Below are positions 9,539-18,469 of a stretch of 45,885 nt of DNA, in pieces. Where the stretch lies: contig CACZOA010000040.1 in assembly GCA_902782665.1 (NCBI GenBank), forward strand, positions 1-45,885. Direction: 5' to 3'. Within the stretch, counting starts at the first letter, position 1. Every line of letters starts with the position of its first letter. The position numbers were made by a program, and so were the translations under genes. The notes beneath the pieces were generated by a model, which did no database searches, was not told the DNA's origin, and saw only the letters and a list, made by a program, of their open reading frames with translations. Source of the stretch: an uncultured Bacteroidales bacterium (GTDB lineage Bacteria > Bacteroidota > Bacteroidia > Bacteroidales > Paludibacteraceae).

Positions 9539-11827
9539 TTAGTCTAATTGTTCCTCAAACTTGTTTTCTCCTCTCATAGTGTGACGTAGAGCACTCAAAA
9601 GTTCCTGTGATTCCTGCACAAGATTCAGAAAGACAGTCATGCTTTCTATATTGAGTTGCTTTGTATGGATATCTTTAATAATTCGTTTGCGGTAATCCGA
9701 GAGATTTGATTGCAACTTAGCTGCGTCATCGCGGATTTGAGCAACGTCGTCAATAGAGACAGCCCGATTGATAAGATTGACTATTTCATTTCGGAAGACG
9801 AGAAACTCTTTTATATATTCGTTTGGCACTGGACTGAAATTATTGCCAACATGTTCACGACATGGTTCTCCCATTCGTTTCAGACAGTAAACCATTTGGG
9901 CAAGAGAATTGATGATAAGAAAATACCATGTCCCTTTCTCAACGCTTAGAATCGGATCTATGTGGCGTAATGCTATAATTTGTTTGCGACGCTGCCTTTT
10001 GATTTCCTTACGTTGACTTTCAGTCTGAACAGTAGTACGTTTGATTGTACGGTAATCTTCGTAGAAAAACGCTGTTGTCAATGCCTCATATTTTTCTGCC
10101 ACTAATTGGAGGTTTTCTTTTGTTATATACCTCACATGTTTGCAAAGCAATTCCCAACATTCAGTTTTGTCATCGCAATGTACGATTTTAGAGAATAGCT
10201 CATCTGTTTTGCTTTTTTGGTTGTTCTTTTGGTAGTTTATATTACTTCGGAAAAGTAATATGATCACAATTATGATGGCTATCACCATTGCTATGAATGA
10301 TCCAAAGAACAATGCGTTGCTGACAACGAAACAGAGGATTAAGGCGGCTCCTGCAGTGATGAACCATCCTCCGATGACACTTAATACGCCTGTGATTCGG
10401 AATACAGCGCTCTCACGACTCCATGCACGGTCGGCAAGTGATGTTCCCATGGCAACCATGAAGGTGACGTAAGTGGTGGATAACGGAAGTTTCATGCTTG
10501 TGCCGATAGCAATGAGTAGTCCTGCAAGGACAAGGTTTACTGATGCACGTATATGGTCGAACGCTGCTCCTTGTGGCAAAACTGCGGCATTGGCGTTGAA
10601 TCGAGAATCTATCCAAGACACAATAGACTTTGGAATATAACTAGTTAATGATGCGGCTGTCTTTTGTGTTGTACGTGCCAAAACTCGTGCTGCTCCAATC
10701 GAACCAAACATCTCGTCTCCTTCATCTTGACGCGAAAGGTCAACGGATGTCTTTGTCACGTTTTGAGCTTTCTTTGAGAATGTGAGTGCGAGGACCATCA
10801 CTATGCCCGCGATTATTAAATAGAGGGTAGGTGTATGTGCAGAATTCATAAGAGATTTCATCATGTAAGACGATGCGTCTCCAGTTGTGTTGGCCATATA
10901 ATCGTTGTAGGCATCAAGTCCTGTGAGTGGCACACCTATAAAGTTCACTAAATCATTGCCGGCAAATGCCATAGCCAAGGCGAACGTTCCAAGCAACACA
11001 ACAAATTTAAGTACAGGGACCTTAAATGCACTTAGTATGGTCATGATTACAGAGAATACCGCAAATCCACCTCCTAATATCAGCCAAGTGTTATTGTTGA
11101 TTATCTCTTTGATATCAGATGTCATTATGCTTGATCCCTTTAATCCGTTGATTAACAGAAACCAAATTATGCTTGTTACCGCTATTCCTCCGAAAATACC
11201 TATTTTAAGAGATGAACTGATAAGTCCATCCATTTCTCCTTCTGCATTGGTGGTTTTGCCATTTACTCTGTATGTGAAAGTAAATACAATTCGTGCTATC
11301 CATTGTACTATATTTCCGAGTACAAAGGCAATCGCCACACTTAAGAAAATACCGATAATGACACTGAATGCCTTTTCTGTATTTATCAGATCACCCAAAG
11401 TCAAAAGCACTCCATTTGAATCTGTAGCTCCACTGAATAATTTTATTACGGCTATAGCAAGTGCTCCACCTAATAGCTCAAACACCATGCTGACTGTTGT
11501 CGACGTCGGCATTCCCAGTGTGTTGAATATATCCAGCAACACCACATCTGTGACCATCACAGCAAGAAACACACACATTACATCGTAGAATGATAAATGC
11601 TCTGGAAGCATGATTCCGTGGCGTGCAACATCGATCATTCCATTGCTTAATGCGGCACCAGTGAAAATTCCTATAGCTGCTACCAACAATATTGTTCGGT
11701 ATTTTGCCACTTTTGCTCCGACGGCGGAACTTAGAAAGTTCACAGCGTCATTGCTTACTCCAACCACAAGGTCTATAGTGGCAAGGCCTATAAGAAAAAC
11801 AACAATCACAAGAAAAATAATGTCCAT
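9539..11827 (-). CDS. PiT-family inorganic phosphate transporter with long C-terminal cytoplasmic domain
   Basis: A 762-residue polytopic inner-membrane protein of the PHO4/PiT family (cation-coupled phosphate uptake). The duplicated PiT signatures are visible: GVSNDAVNF (residues 23-31) with MPTSTTVSMV (106-115), and GNDLVNF (290-296) with LPLSTTYVTF (447-456). The membrane part ends near residue 527. A basic, helical tail of about 235 residues follows. Tails of this size are common in Bacteroidota members of the family; a PhoU-like regulatory role is only a guess. The gene follows the two-component genes on the same strand. It has its own candidate promoter with a Pho-box-like repeat (12068-12101), consistent with control by that system. 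Confidence 0.93.
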   Translation of the reverse strand: MDIIFLVIVVFLIGLATIDLVVGVSNDAVNFLSSAVGAKVAKYRTILLVAAIGIFTGAALSNGMIDVARHGIMLPEHLSFYDVMCVFLAVMVTDVVLLDIFNTLGMPTSTTVSMVFELLGGALAIAVIKLFSGATDSNGVLLTLGDLINTEKAFSVIIGIFLSVAIAFVLGNIVQWIARIVFTFTYRVNGKTTNAEGEMDGLISSSLKIGIFGGIAVTSIIWFLLINGLKGSSIMTSDIKEIINNNTWLILGGGFAVFSVIMTILSAFKVPVLKFVVLLGTFALAMAFAGNDLVNFIGVPLTGLDAYNDYMANTTGDASSYMMKSLMNSAHTPTLYLIIAGIVMVLALTFSKKAQNVTKTSVDLSRQDEGDEMFGSIGAARVLARTTQKTAASLTSYIPKSIVSWIDSRFNANAAVLPQGAAFDHIRASVNLVLAGLLIAIGTSMKLPLSTTYVTFMVAMGTSLADRAWSRESAVFRITGVLSVIGGWFITAGAALILCFVVSNALFFGSFIAMVIAIIIVIILLFRSNINYQKNNQKSKTDELFSKIVHCDDKTECWELLCKHVRYITKENLQLVAEKYEALTTAFFYEDYRTIKRTTVQTESQRKEIKRQRRKQIIALRHIDPILSVEKGTWYFLIINSLAQMVYCLKRMGEPCREHVGNNFSPVPNEYIKEFLVFRNEIVNLINRAVSIDDVAQIRDDAAKLQSNLSDYRKRIIKDIHTKQLNIESMTVFLNLVQESQELLSALRHTMRGENKFEEQLD

Positions 11828-11931
11828 ATGTTTGAGTTTTATATAATTGTGACGTATCTGAAAATAATCATATGCTTAGCTCTGTGGAAATTGACGTTGA
11901 TTTTTTTAACAATAAGAAACTATATAGAAAT

Positions 11932-11973
11932 CGTCTTCTTCGGGATTGTTTGTTCTTGACCCCAAAGAAGACG
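11932..11973. terminator. Inverted repeat, possible terminator of the kinase transcript or leader hairpin
   Basis: CGTCTTCTT and AAGAAGACG pair perfectly, extended by GGG/CCC, with a loop of about 15 nt. Going left on the minus strand the following bases are only moderately T-rich, so it could be a weak terminator for the two-component operon or a structured part of the transporter leader. Confidence 0.4.
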
Positions 11974-12067
11974 ACTGCAAAGATTAATACGGAATTGGAA
12001 AAATTCATTCTGTAAGTCTTATTTAAAGTTTGCCAATAAGAGTGTTATGTTTCTCTTTTTGACATTG

Positions 12068-12101
12068 CGAAGATACAGGCTTAGTGTTACAGATGTGTTA
12101 C
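12068..12101 (-). promoter_or_regulatory. Pho-box-like direct repeat and -7 box upstream of the phosphate transporter
   Basis: On the plus strand GTGTTACagatGTGTTAC (12084-12101) is a perfect heptamer repeat with an 11-bp period. That is the spacing bound by PhoB/OmpR-type regulators. Eight bases further, in the direction of the transporter gene, the minus strand reads TATCTTCG (12075-12068), one base off the -7 consensus TAnnTTTG. The repeat thus sits where an activator would replace a -33 element. Confidence 0.5.
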
Positions 12102-12156
12102 GCCCATAATACAAAAATGTTGCTTATAGATTTGTATGAGAAATCTTATAGAAATG

Positions 12157-13578
12157 TTATGGTTTAAGTGTGAACTTTACGGTCAGACCTCCTCCTGGTG
12201 TTGTAAGTGCTGTTATTGTTCCTCCATGTGCTGTTACGGCATTTTTCACAATTGCGAGTCCAAGACCTGTGCCGCCCATTTTTCGTGAACGTCCTTTGTC
12301 GACGCGATAGAAACGTTCGAAAAGATAAGGAAGATGTTTTGGTGAAACTCCAATTCCATCATCGGAGAACAGAAATTCACCATTTTTGTATGCTATACAG
12401 ATTTTTTTTGCTCCTGTTGCATAGAATATCGTATTGTCGACGAGATTGCGGAAAACACTATATAACACATCTTCCGCTTCGACGAGTGGGGAAGTGATGG
12501 TTATTTTTTCTGGCAACTCAACTATGCTTTCTATGCCTTTTTCATTTAATTGTAGGGATGTATCTTCCAATACGTTTCTGATTATCGGCACTATATCAAC
12601 TGATGAACTGTGCTCTGATAAAGTCATTGGAGTCTCGTCCAAACGAGTCAGTTGAGCCATGTTCATTAGCAATTTGTTCATTCGTTCGCTTTGTGCATAA
12701 CAACGTTCCAGAAAGTGCTGGCGTTTGTCGGCTGACATGTTTGGATTGTCGAGAATACTTTCCAGATAACCATGTATGCTCATGGCTGGGGTCTTCAACT
12801 CATGTGCTGCGTTCTGTGTTAGCTGACGTTTGATACGAGCCTTGTCTTCCTCACTGTGACGTAGTTTCCAGTATAGGGTTATGATGGTGTGGCTGATGTC
12901 TCCTAATTCATCATTGGGTAAACGACGTTCCAGTTCATGGTCTAGCTTTTCTCCGTTTTCTGCTTTGATAGCAAATTCACGTAGGTGCTCGATATGCCGA
13001 CTTATTCGACTTGTGTTCCAGTACAGGGCGATGACCAATAGGAATGTCAAGACGATTGTATATAAAAAGTAGGAATAGTCTGTCTGTAGGAATTCTGTTA
13101 GTTCGGTTGAATATGGCACGGCTGTTCGAATGATCAGATGACCGAATTTAGTGGCTGAGTAGAAGTATGTCTCATGTGTGGTTTCAGAAGTTCGTTTGAT
13201 GTCATATCCGCTACCGTGAATTAAGGCTTCCTGCACTTCATGCCGTTTCAGATGGTTCGGCAATGAATCTATAATGTCGTCAACATTGTCTTGGAGCACT
13301 TTGCCGTTTGTGTCGATGACGGTTACACGCATTCCGTCGATACTATGGACTTTTGTGTATGCTTTGAAAGTACTGTCGCAAAGGATGCCTTGTTCTCCCA
13401 ATGATTGCATCATCGCATAATGGAACATTTGCAGACGTGTGTGAAGAATGTCTATTTTGTAGTTTTTCTCTCTTTGGTATTGGTATATGCCGAAGCATAC
13501 GGCAAACAGTATGAAAATGCTGCCGATACTGAAGAACAGATTCCTCTGAAACGACTTACTTTTCAAAGCAGTAGCCAT
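12157..13578 (-). CDS. Membrane sensor histidine kinase, PhoR-like
   Basis: A 473-residue kinase that would phosphorylate the response regulator encoded just upstream. One membrane segment spans about residues 14-34 and a second about 169-187, enclosing a periplasmic sensor domain of about 130 residues. A HAMP-like linker follows, then the HisKA box with the phospho-accepting His259 (NAAHELKTPAMS). The HATPase domain has the N box around Asn382, the G1 box DDGIG (406-410), the F box (LFERFYR) and the G2 box GGTGLGLA (435-442). The start overlaps the end of the regulator gene by 23 nt, so translation is probably coupled. The phosphate role is inferred from the adjoining PiT gene and the repeats in both promoters, not from the sensor domain itself. 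Kinases of the RprX type are an alternative. Confidence 0.93.
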   Translation of the reverse strand: MATALKSKSFQRNLFFSIGSIFILFAVCFGIYQYQREKNYKIDILHTRLQMFHYAMMQSLGEQGILCDSTFKAYTKVHSIDGMRVTVIDTNGKVLQDNVDDIIDSLPNHLKRHEVQEALIHGSGYDIKRTSETTHETYFYSATKFGHLIIRTAVPYSTELTEFLQTDYSYFLYTIVLTFLLVIALYWNTSRISRHIEHLREFAIKAENGEKLDHELERRLPNDELGDISHTIITLYWKLRHSEEDKARIKRQLTQNAAHELKTPAMSIHGYLESILDNPNMSADKRQHFLERCYAQSERMNKLLMNMAQLTRLDETPMTLSEHSSSVDIVPIIRNVLEDTSLQLNEKGIESIVELPEKITITSPLVEAEDVLYSVFRNLVDNTIFYATGAKKICIAYKNGEFLFSDDGIGVSPKHLPYLFERFYRVDKGRSRKMGGTGLGLAIVKNAVTAHGGTITALTTPGGGLTVKFTLKP

Positions 13579-14242
13579 AGCCTATACGAGTTTTTATTTG
13601 TTTGCCATAATGCCCAATCTTTTTTCTGAGTCGTGTGATGTTGACATCCACAGTTCGGTCGAGCACATAGACGTCTTGTGGCCAACAATGAGTCAATATG
13701 TCTTCTCGGGAGAATACCTTGCCTGGGTTTTGTAGCAAGAGTGACAACAGCTCATATTCTAGTTTGGTGAGTGTCAGTTCTTCTCCATCAATCGTCACGG
13801 CTTTGGCATTCTGGTTGAGGGTGATGCCTTCGTAACATATGATATTTTTCGTTTTTCTTTCTTTGAGGATGAGTGGAATAGTTGTTCGCCTAAGCACAAC
13901 CCTGACTCTAGCCTTCACCTCTTTCATGCTAAGTGGTTTGTCGATATAGTCGTCTGCACCAATATTGAGTCCTTTTACTGTATTGTCTTCATCGTCAAGT
14001 GCTGTGATGAAGATTATCGGAATGTGTGAGGTGGAAGGATCTTCTTTGAGTTTACGTGCCATCTGAAAACCGGACATTTCACCCATCATCACGTCAAGAA
14101 GAATCAACGCGTATTCATTCAGCGGAAGTGCCAAAGCCTCCTCTGCTGAATTTGCTGTCACAACCTCATATCCTTCTGTTTCAAGATTGTACTGAAGTAG
14201 TTCGCAGATGTCCAATTCATCGTCCACAACAAGAATTTTCAT
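13556..14242 (-). CDS. OmpR/PhoB-type response regulator
   Basis: A 228-residue DNA-binding regulator. The receiver domain has the acidic pocket Asp7/Asp8, the phosphorylation site Asp50 (ILLDVMMG), Thr80 and Lys102 (DKPL). The C-terminal winged helix (about 130-228) ends with the usual LRKKIG and RIGYGYCFEK segments. The frame stays open for 77 more codons upstream. That extension is low-complexity and contains the candidate promoter, so the ATG at 14242, giving the canonical MKILVVDDE start, is chosen. It is the first gene of a two-gene operon with the kinase. Repeats in 11-bp phase upstream suggest autoregulation. PhoB-like function is inferred from its neighbours. Confidence 0.93.
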   Translation of the reverse strand: MKILVVDDELDICELLQYNLETEGYEVVTANSAEEALALPLNEYALILLDVMMGEMSGFQMARKLKEDPSTSHIPIIFITALDDEDNTVKGLNIGADDYIDKPLSMKEVKARVRVVLRRTTIPLILKERKTKNIICYEGITLNQNAKAVTIDGEELTLTKLEYELLSLLLQNPGKVFSREDILTHCWPQDVYVLDRTVDVNITRLRKKIGHYGKQIKTRIGYGYCFEK

Positions 14243-14286
14243 AAGTATATCGAATATGAGTAAGAGTAATAGATGTCTTTGCATTG

Positions 14287-14294
14287 CAAAGATA
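14287..14294 (-). promoter_or_regulatory. Candidate -7 box close to the response regulator gene
   Basis: The minus strand reads TATCTTTG, a full match to TAnnTTTG, about 45 nt before the regulator start. The bases around it (TATCTTTGCAATG) nearly match those at the transporter promoter (TATCTTCGCAATG). No clear -33 element is seen. Confidence 0.4.
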
Positions 14295-14310
14295 TTGATT
14301 TTATCGACAC

Positions 14311-14364
14311 TAAATGTAGATTGAATATTACATTGGTGTGACATTGTTGTGTCGTTGGTGTTGC
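14311..14364 (-). promoter_or_regulatory. Triple 11-bp direct repeat upstream of the response regulator, putative autoregulatory site
   Basis: On the plus strand, three consecutive 11-mers follow the pattern TTACATTGGTG, TGACATTGTTG, TGTCGTTGGTG (14328-14360). In another frame of the same period the heptamers are GTGTGAC, TTGTGTC and GTGTTGC, related to the GTGTTAC pair upstream of the phosphate transporter. The minus strand then has TACATTTA (14318-14311), one base off the -7 consensus. The layout fits binding by the PhoB-type regulator encoded downstream. Confidence 0.5.
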
Positions 14365-14462
14365 TTCTTAGGGAGAATATTATAGAGTAGATGATTAATT
14401 TTGTTATCATTTCTGTCTTATAATCACTATTAATAGGGGTTTCTTTGAATATGGATTTGTCA

Positions 14463-14590
14463 TACTTTTGCATCAGAATATTTAAATCTATTTCCCCTAA
14501 ACTGTACTACACATATGAAAAAATATTTTTTGTTAATTAACCACATTTTTTTTGATAGAAACGGTTATTCTTGAGAATGACCGTTTTTTG
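14463..14590 (+). ncRNA. Possible short transcript (small RNA or leader) ending in a terminator before enolase
   Basis: A plus-strand -7 box (TACTTTTG, 14463-14470) is followed about 90 nt later by an intrinsic terminator, with no annotated gene between. Transcription from it would give an RNA of roughly 115 nt. Inside is a 19-codon reading frame (14515-14574, starting MKKYFLLIN) whose stop lies exactly in the terminator loop, so a leader peptide is possible. No good -33 element was found. This is a weak call based on promoter and terminator geometry only. Confidence 0.25.
14559..14590 (+). terminator. Rho-independent terminator upstream of enolase
   Basis: AAACGGTTATTC / GAATGACCGTTT pair over 12 bp (one G-U) with a TTGA loop, followed by a T run. 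The T run is only on the plus strand, yet no plus-strand gene precedes it. Confidence 0.75.
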
Positions 14591-14661
14591 TTATCTCCAA
14601 ATTTGATGAAAAAATTAGAATATCAGCTTGGTCTGTTTTTATAAATCACAATTTTAAGTGA

Positions 14662-14692
14662 TTGACAACATTTTCTGGCTGCATTAATTTTG
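14662..14692 (+). promoter_or_regulatory. Enolase promoter
   Basis: TTG at 14662-14664, a 20-bp gap, then TAATTTTG at 14685-14692 fit the Bacteroidota -33/-7 promoter. The predicted RNA start leaves a leader of under 20 nt before the enolase ATG. Confidence 0.65.
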
Positions 14693-14700
14693 TGTCGTAA

Positions 14701-16023
<1,323 letters not shown>

Positions 16024-16067
16024 TTTTGCTTTTTCGAATATATTTTGAATATATCATAATGATTCAG

Positions 16068-16096
16068 AAAGTTGCGTTGCGAAACGCAACTTTTTT
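16068..16096 (+). terminator. Rho-independent terminator of enolase
   Basis: AAAGTTGCGTT and AACGCAACTTT form an 11-bp stem around a GCGA loop, followed by a T run. It lies 45 nt after the eno stop. Confidence 0.85.
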
Positions 16097-16139
16097 GTTT
16101 TTATCCCATATCAATCTTCATTATCACAAAAATTGGGTA

Positions 16140-16170
16140 TTGTGGCATTTGTCACGTGCCTGTAATTTTG
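16140..16170 (+). promoter_or_regulatory. Promoter of the TonB receptor/lipoprotein operon
   Basis: TTG at 16140-16142 and TAATTTTG at 16163-16170 are separated by 20 bp. The predicted RNA starts near 16177, giving a leader of about 110 nt before the chosen start at 16290. I see no recognisable riboswitch or Fur-type palindrome in it. Confidence 0.6.
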
Positions 16171-16289
16171 TGTTAAAAAAATATGTTATGCAACCGCAAA
16201 TTGGAGGTAATAAGAAGACGGAATTACATTCGTTGACAATATGTGCCAATGAAAATCAACGTTTTAGTGCGAAAGCTAAAGGTTATAAA

Positions 16290-18452
16290 ATGGAAATGAT
16301 AATTGAAAATCTTGGATTTGATGTGAAAAGATACGGAGGAAAAGTAGCGTCAGTTATGGCTATTGCTATGATTGCAGCTGTGGATGCCACCGCACAGAAT
16401 GATTTCAATGAGGCGGATATAAAGGAACTTGAGGAGATCACGATTGTGGCGAAACGTAATGAGATACGTGAGATGCGTGAGGCTGCAATGCCAGTGTCTG
16501 TGATTTCGACGAAACTGCTAGAAGGAACAAGTTCAAATATAAACGACGCATTGGCTCGCACTACAGGTGTGACAGTGCGTAATACAGGAGGAGTTGGTAG
16601 CGCGTCAAGAATATCAGTGCGTGGACTTGAAGGCAAGAGAATGGGAATCTATATTGACGAGGCTGCTATGGGTCAGTTCAGTGACTATTTGTCGCTCAAC
16701 GACGTGCCGACAGATATGATTGAACGAATCGAAATATACAAAGGTATTGTGCCGTATCGTTTTGGAGGATCTGCGTTGGGTGGTGCTGTAAATGTTGTTA
16801 CGAAAGAATACCCTCCTGTGTATCTTGACGCAAGTTATGAGCTCGCTTCTTTCAATACCCACAAGTTTAACACTGCTTTCAAACGTACTAACAAAAAGAC
16901 AGGTTTACAGTTTGGTGTCGGTGGCGTATACACATATTCTGACAATGATTATGAGATGAAACTGCCTAATCTTAACAATAGAGTCGTGAAGAGGGATCAT
17001 GACGCTTTCAGAAAAGTCATGGCAGGCGGTTCACTGAAGGCTACAAAATGGTATTTTGATGAGGCTAAACTTGAACTTGTATATACGAATACCAAAAAAG
17101 AGATTCAGGGTATTGACTTTGATATAAGGGAGGCGTATACTCACGGACAGGCTGGTATTTCTGCCCTTTCATTGAAAAAGGACAATTTTATTGCGGATGG
17201 TCTTGATTTCGATTTTGACGCAAGCTTCAGCTATGGTCAGAATGGACTCAATGACAAGGCTTCTTACCGTTACGACTGGGATGGAAACCGCTACAACTCT
17301 GTCTCTCCGTATGGAGGTGAACAAGGAAATTATGCTTCCGACTCTGACAACAGGACGAAGGATTTGCTTTCTAAACTTAATCTCAACTATTTGCTCAATA
17401 AACACCATACGTTCAATCTAAATCTTTATGCGACAAGTATGCACCAGAATCCTCATAATGAACTTATGGATCTTTCTTTCGGATATCAGACGAATTTTCC
17501 TAGCAGAATGAAAAGCTTGACTACGGGATTCTCTTATGACCTGACTCTGTTTGACGGTAAGTTTATGAGCGCAACTACAATAAAAAACTTCTTGTTCACT
17601 TCAAAGACTAAAGCACTTGAACACACTTTCATCAATAATCCCGTCGACATAGACATGAAAAAAAATTACTGGGGAGGAAGTGAATCGTTGCGTTATAAAT
17701 TCAACAAGCGTATGATGGCCAAATTGTCATTCAGTTCTGAGGTGAGAATTCCTACATCTGAGGAACTTGCTGGTAATGGTTATTCTGTTCTGCCTGCAAC
17801 TGACCTTGAACCTGAACGATGCAATGGACTCAATGCAGGTGTGATATACCGACGTCTGACCAAATTTGGCGTCACTGAGATTGAAGCCGGATATTTCTTT
17901 AATGATCTGCACGACATGATACGTTATCAGGCAGACATGATACCATCGATGGCTAGATATGCCAACTTTGGAACCGTACGCTCCAATGGTGGTGAGATTG
18001 AGGTGAAGAGTGACGTCGCTCCTGTATTGTACCTATATGCCAACGCGACATACCAGGATTTGCGTGATTATCGTGAACATGAGACTGGCTCGGAAGCGGA
18101 GAATCCTACTTACAACAAACGTATGCCGAATATCCCTTATCTGTTAGCAAACTGGGGTATGGATCTGCATAAGGAAAATCTGTTCGGTGGTAAAAAACAA
18201 AATACACGTCTGCTTGTCGACGCTTCATACATACACGAATACTTCTACGATTTTGAGATGAGCAAATATCAGGACAGAAAGATACCGTCATCTCTCACAT
18301 TTGATGCTTGTATAGAACATAGCTTTAATTACGACAGTTGGATTATATCATTCAAAGTCAAAAACCTGACAGACAGAGTGGTGTATTCAGAATTGAACAG
18401 ACCATTGCCAGGACGTAATTACTCGCTTAAGGTCAGATATGTAATGAAATAA
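16290..18452 (+). CDS. TonB-dependent outer-membrane receptor (siderophore/iron type, XusA-like)
   Basis: A 720-residue gated beta-barrel for energised uptake across the outer membrane. The signal peptide occupies about residues 1-36 (hydrophobic VASVMAIAMIAAV, cleavage near ATAQ). A TonB-box-like segment (EEITIVAK) is at about 48-55, and the plug domain spans about 60-173 (ISVRGLEGKRMGIYIDE, IERIEIYKG, GGSALGGAVNVVTK). The rest is barrel, ending SLKVRYVMK. It lacks the carboxypeptidase-like N-terminal extension of SusC proteins, which points to iron, siderophore or cofactor uptake rather than glycans. The open frame reaches upstream to 16026 but crosses the terminator and promoter, so the ATG at 16290 is preferred. 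A DUF4374-type lipoprotein gene follows after 17 nt, as in the XusA-XusB xenosiderophore system. Confidence 0.9.
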   Translation: MEMIIENLGFDVKRYGGKVASVMAIAMIAAVDATAQNDFNEADIKELEEITIVAKRNEIREMREAAMPVSVISTKLLEGTSSNINDALARTTGVTVRNTGGVGSASRISVRGLEGKRMGIYIDEAAMGQFSDYLSLNDVPTDMIERIEIYKGIVPYRFGGSALGGAVNVVTKEYPPVYLDASYELASFNTHKFNTAFKRTNKKTGLQFGVGGVYTYSDNDYEMKLPNLNNRVVKRDHDAFRKVMAGGSLKATKWYFDEAKLELVYTNTKKEIQGIDFDIREAYTHGQAGISALSLKKDNFIADGLDFDFDASFSYGQNGLNDKASYRYDWDGNRYNSVSPYGGEQGNYASDSDNRTKDLLSKLNLNYLLNKHHTFNLNLYATSMHQNPHNELMDLSFGYQTNFPSRMKSLTTGFSYDLTLFDGKFMSATTIKNFLFTSKTKALEHTFINNPVDIDMKKNYWGGSESLRYKFNKRMMAKLSFSSEVRIPTSEELAGNGYSVLPATDLEPERCNGLNAGVIYRRLTKFGVTEIEAGYFFNDLHDMIRYQADMIPSMARYANFGTVRSNGGEIEVKSDVAPVLYLYANATYQDLRDYREHETGSEAENPTYNKRMPNIPYLLANWGMDLHKENLFGGKKQNTRLLVDASYIHEYFYDFEMSKYQDRKIPSSLTFDACIEHSFNYDSWIISFKVKNLTDRVVYSELNRPLPGRNYSLKVRYVMK

Positions 18453-18469
18453 ATAAAATTTTTAAGAAA

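Larger units (their letters stand above)
11828..12156 (-). other. Intergenic region between the sensor kinase and phosphate transporter genes
   Basis: No gene is seen in these 329 bases. Reading on the minus strand, the region holds a direct-repeat/-7 element (12068-12101) and then a long hairpin (11932-11973) about 100 nt before the transporter start. If the -7 box is right, the transporter mRNA has a leader of roughly 230 nt containing that hairpin. Confidence 0.5.

Noticed and set aside
10923-11588. 221-codon plus-strand frame opposite the phosphate transporter
   Set aside because: It is antisense to conserved membrane segments and its translation has no recognisable domain; it is a shadow of codon bias.
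14243-14473. N-terminal extension of the response regulator frame
   Set aside because: The 77 extra residues are unlike any receiver domain and overlap the promoter and repeats; the canonical start is at 14242.
16026-16289. Upstream extension of the TonB receptor frame from a TTG
   Set aside because: It runs through the enolase terminator and the operon promoter, and a normal signal peptide starts at 16290.
16171-16289. Possible riboswitch in the leader of the TonB receptor operon
   Set aside because: No cobalamin, TPP or other known conserved element or clear stem array is visible.
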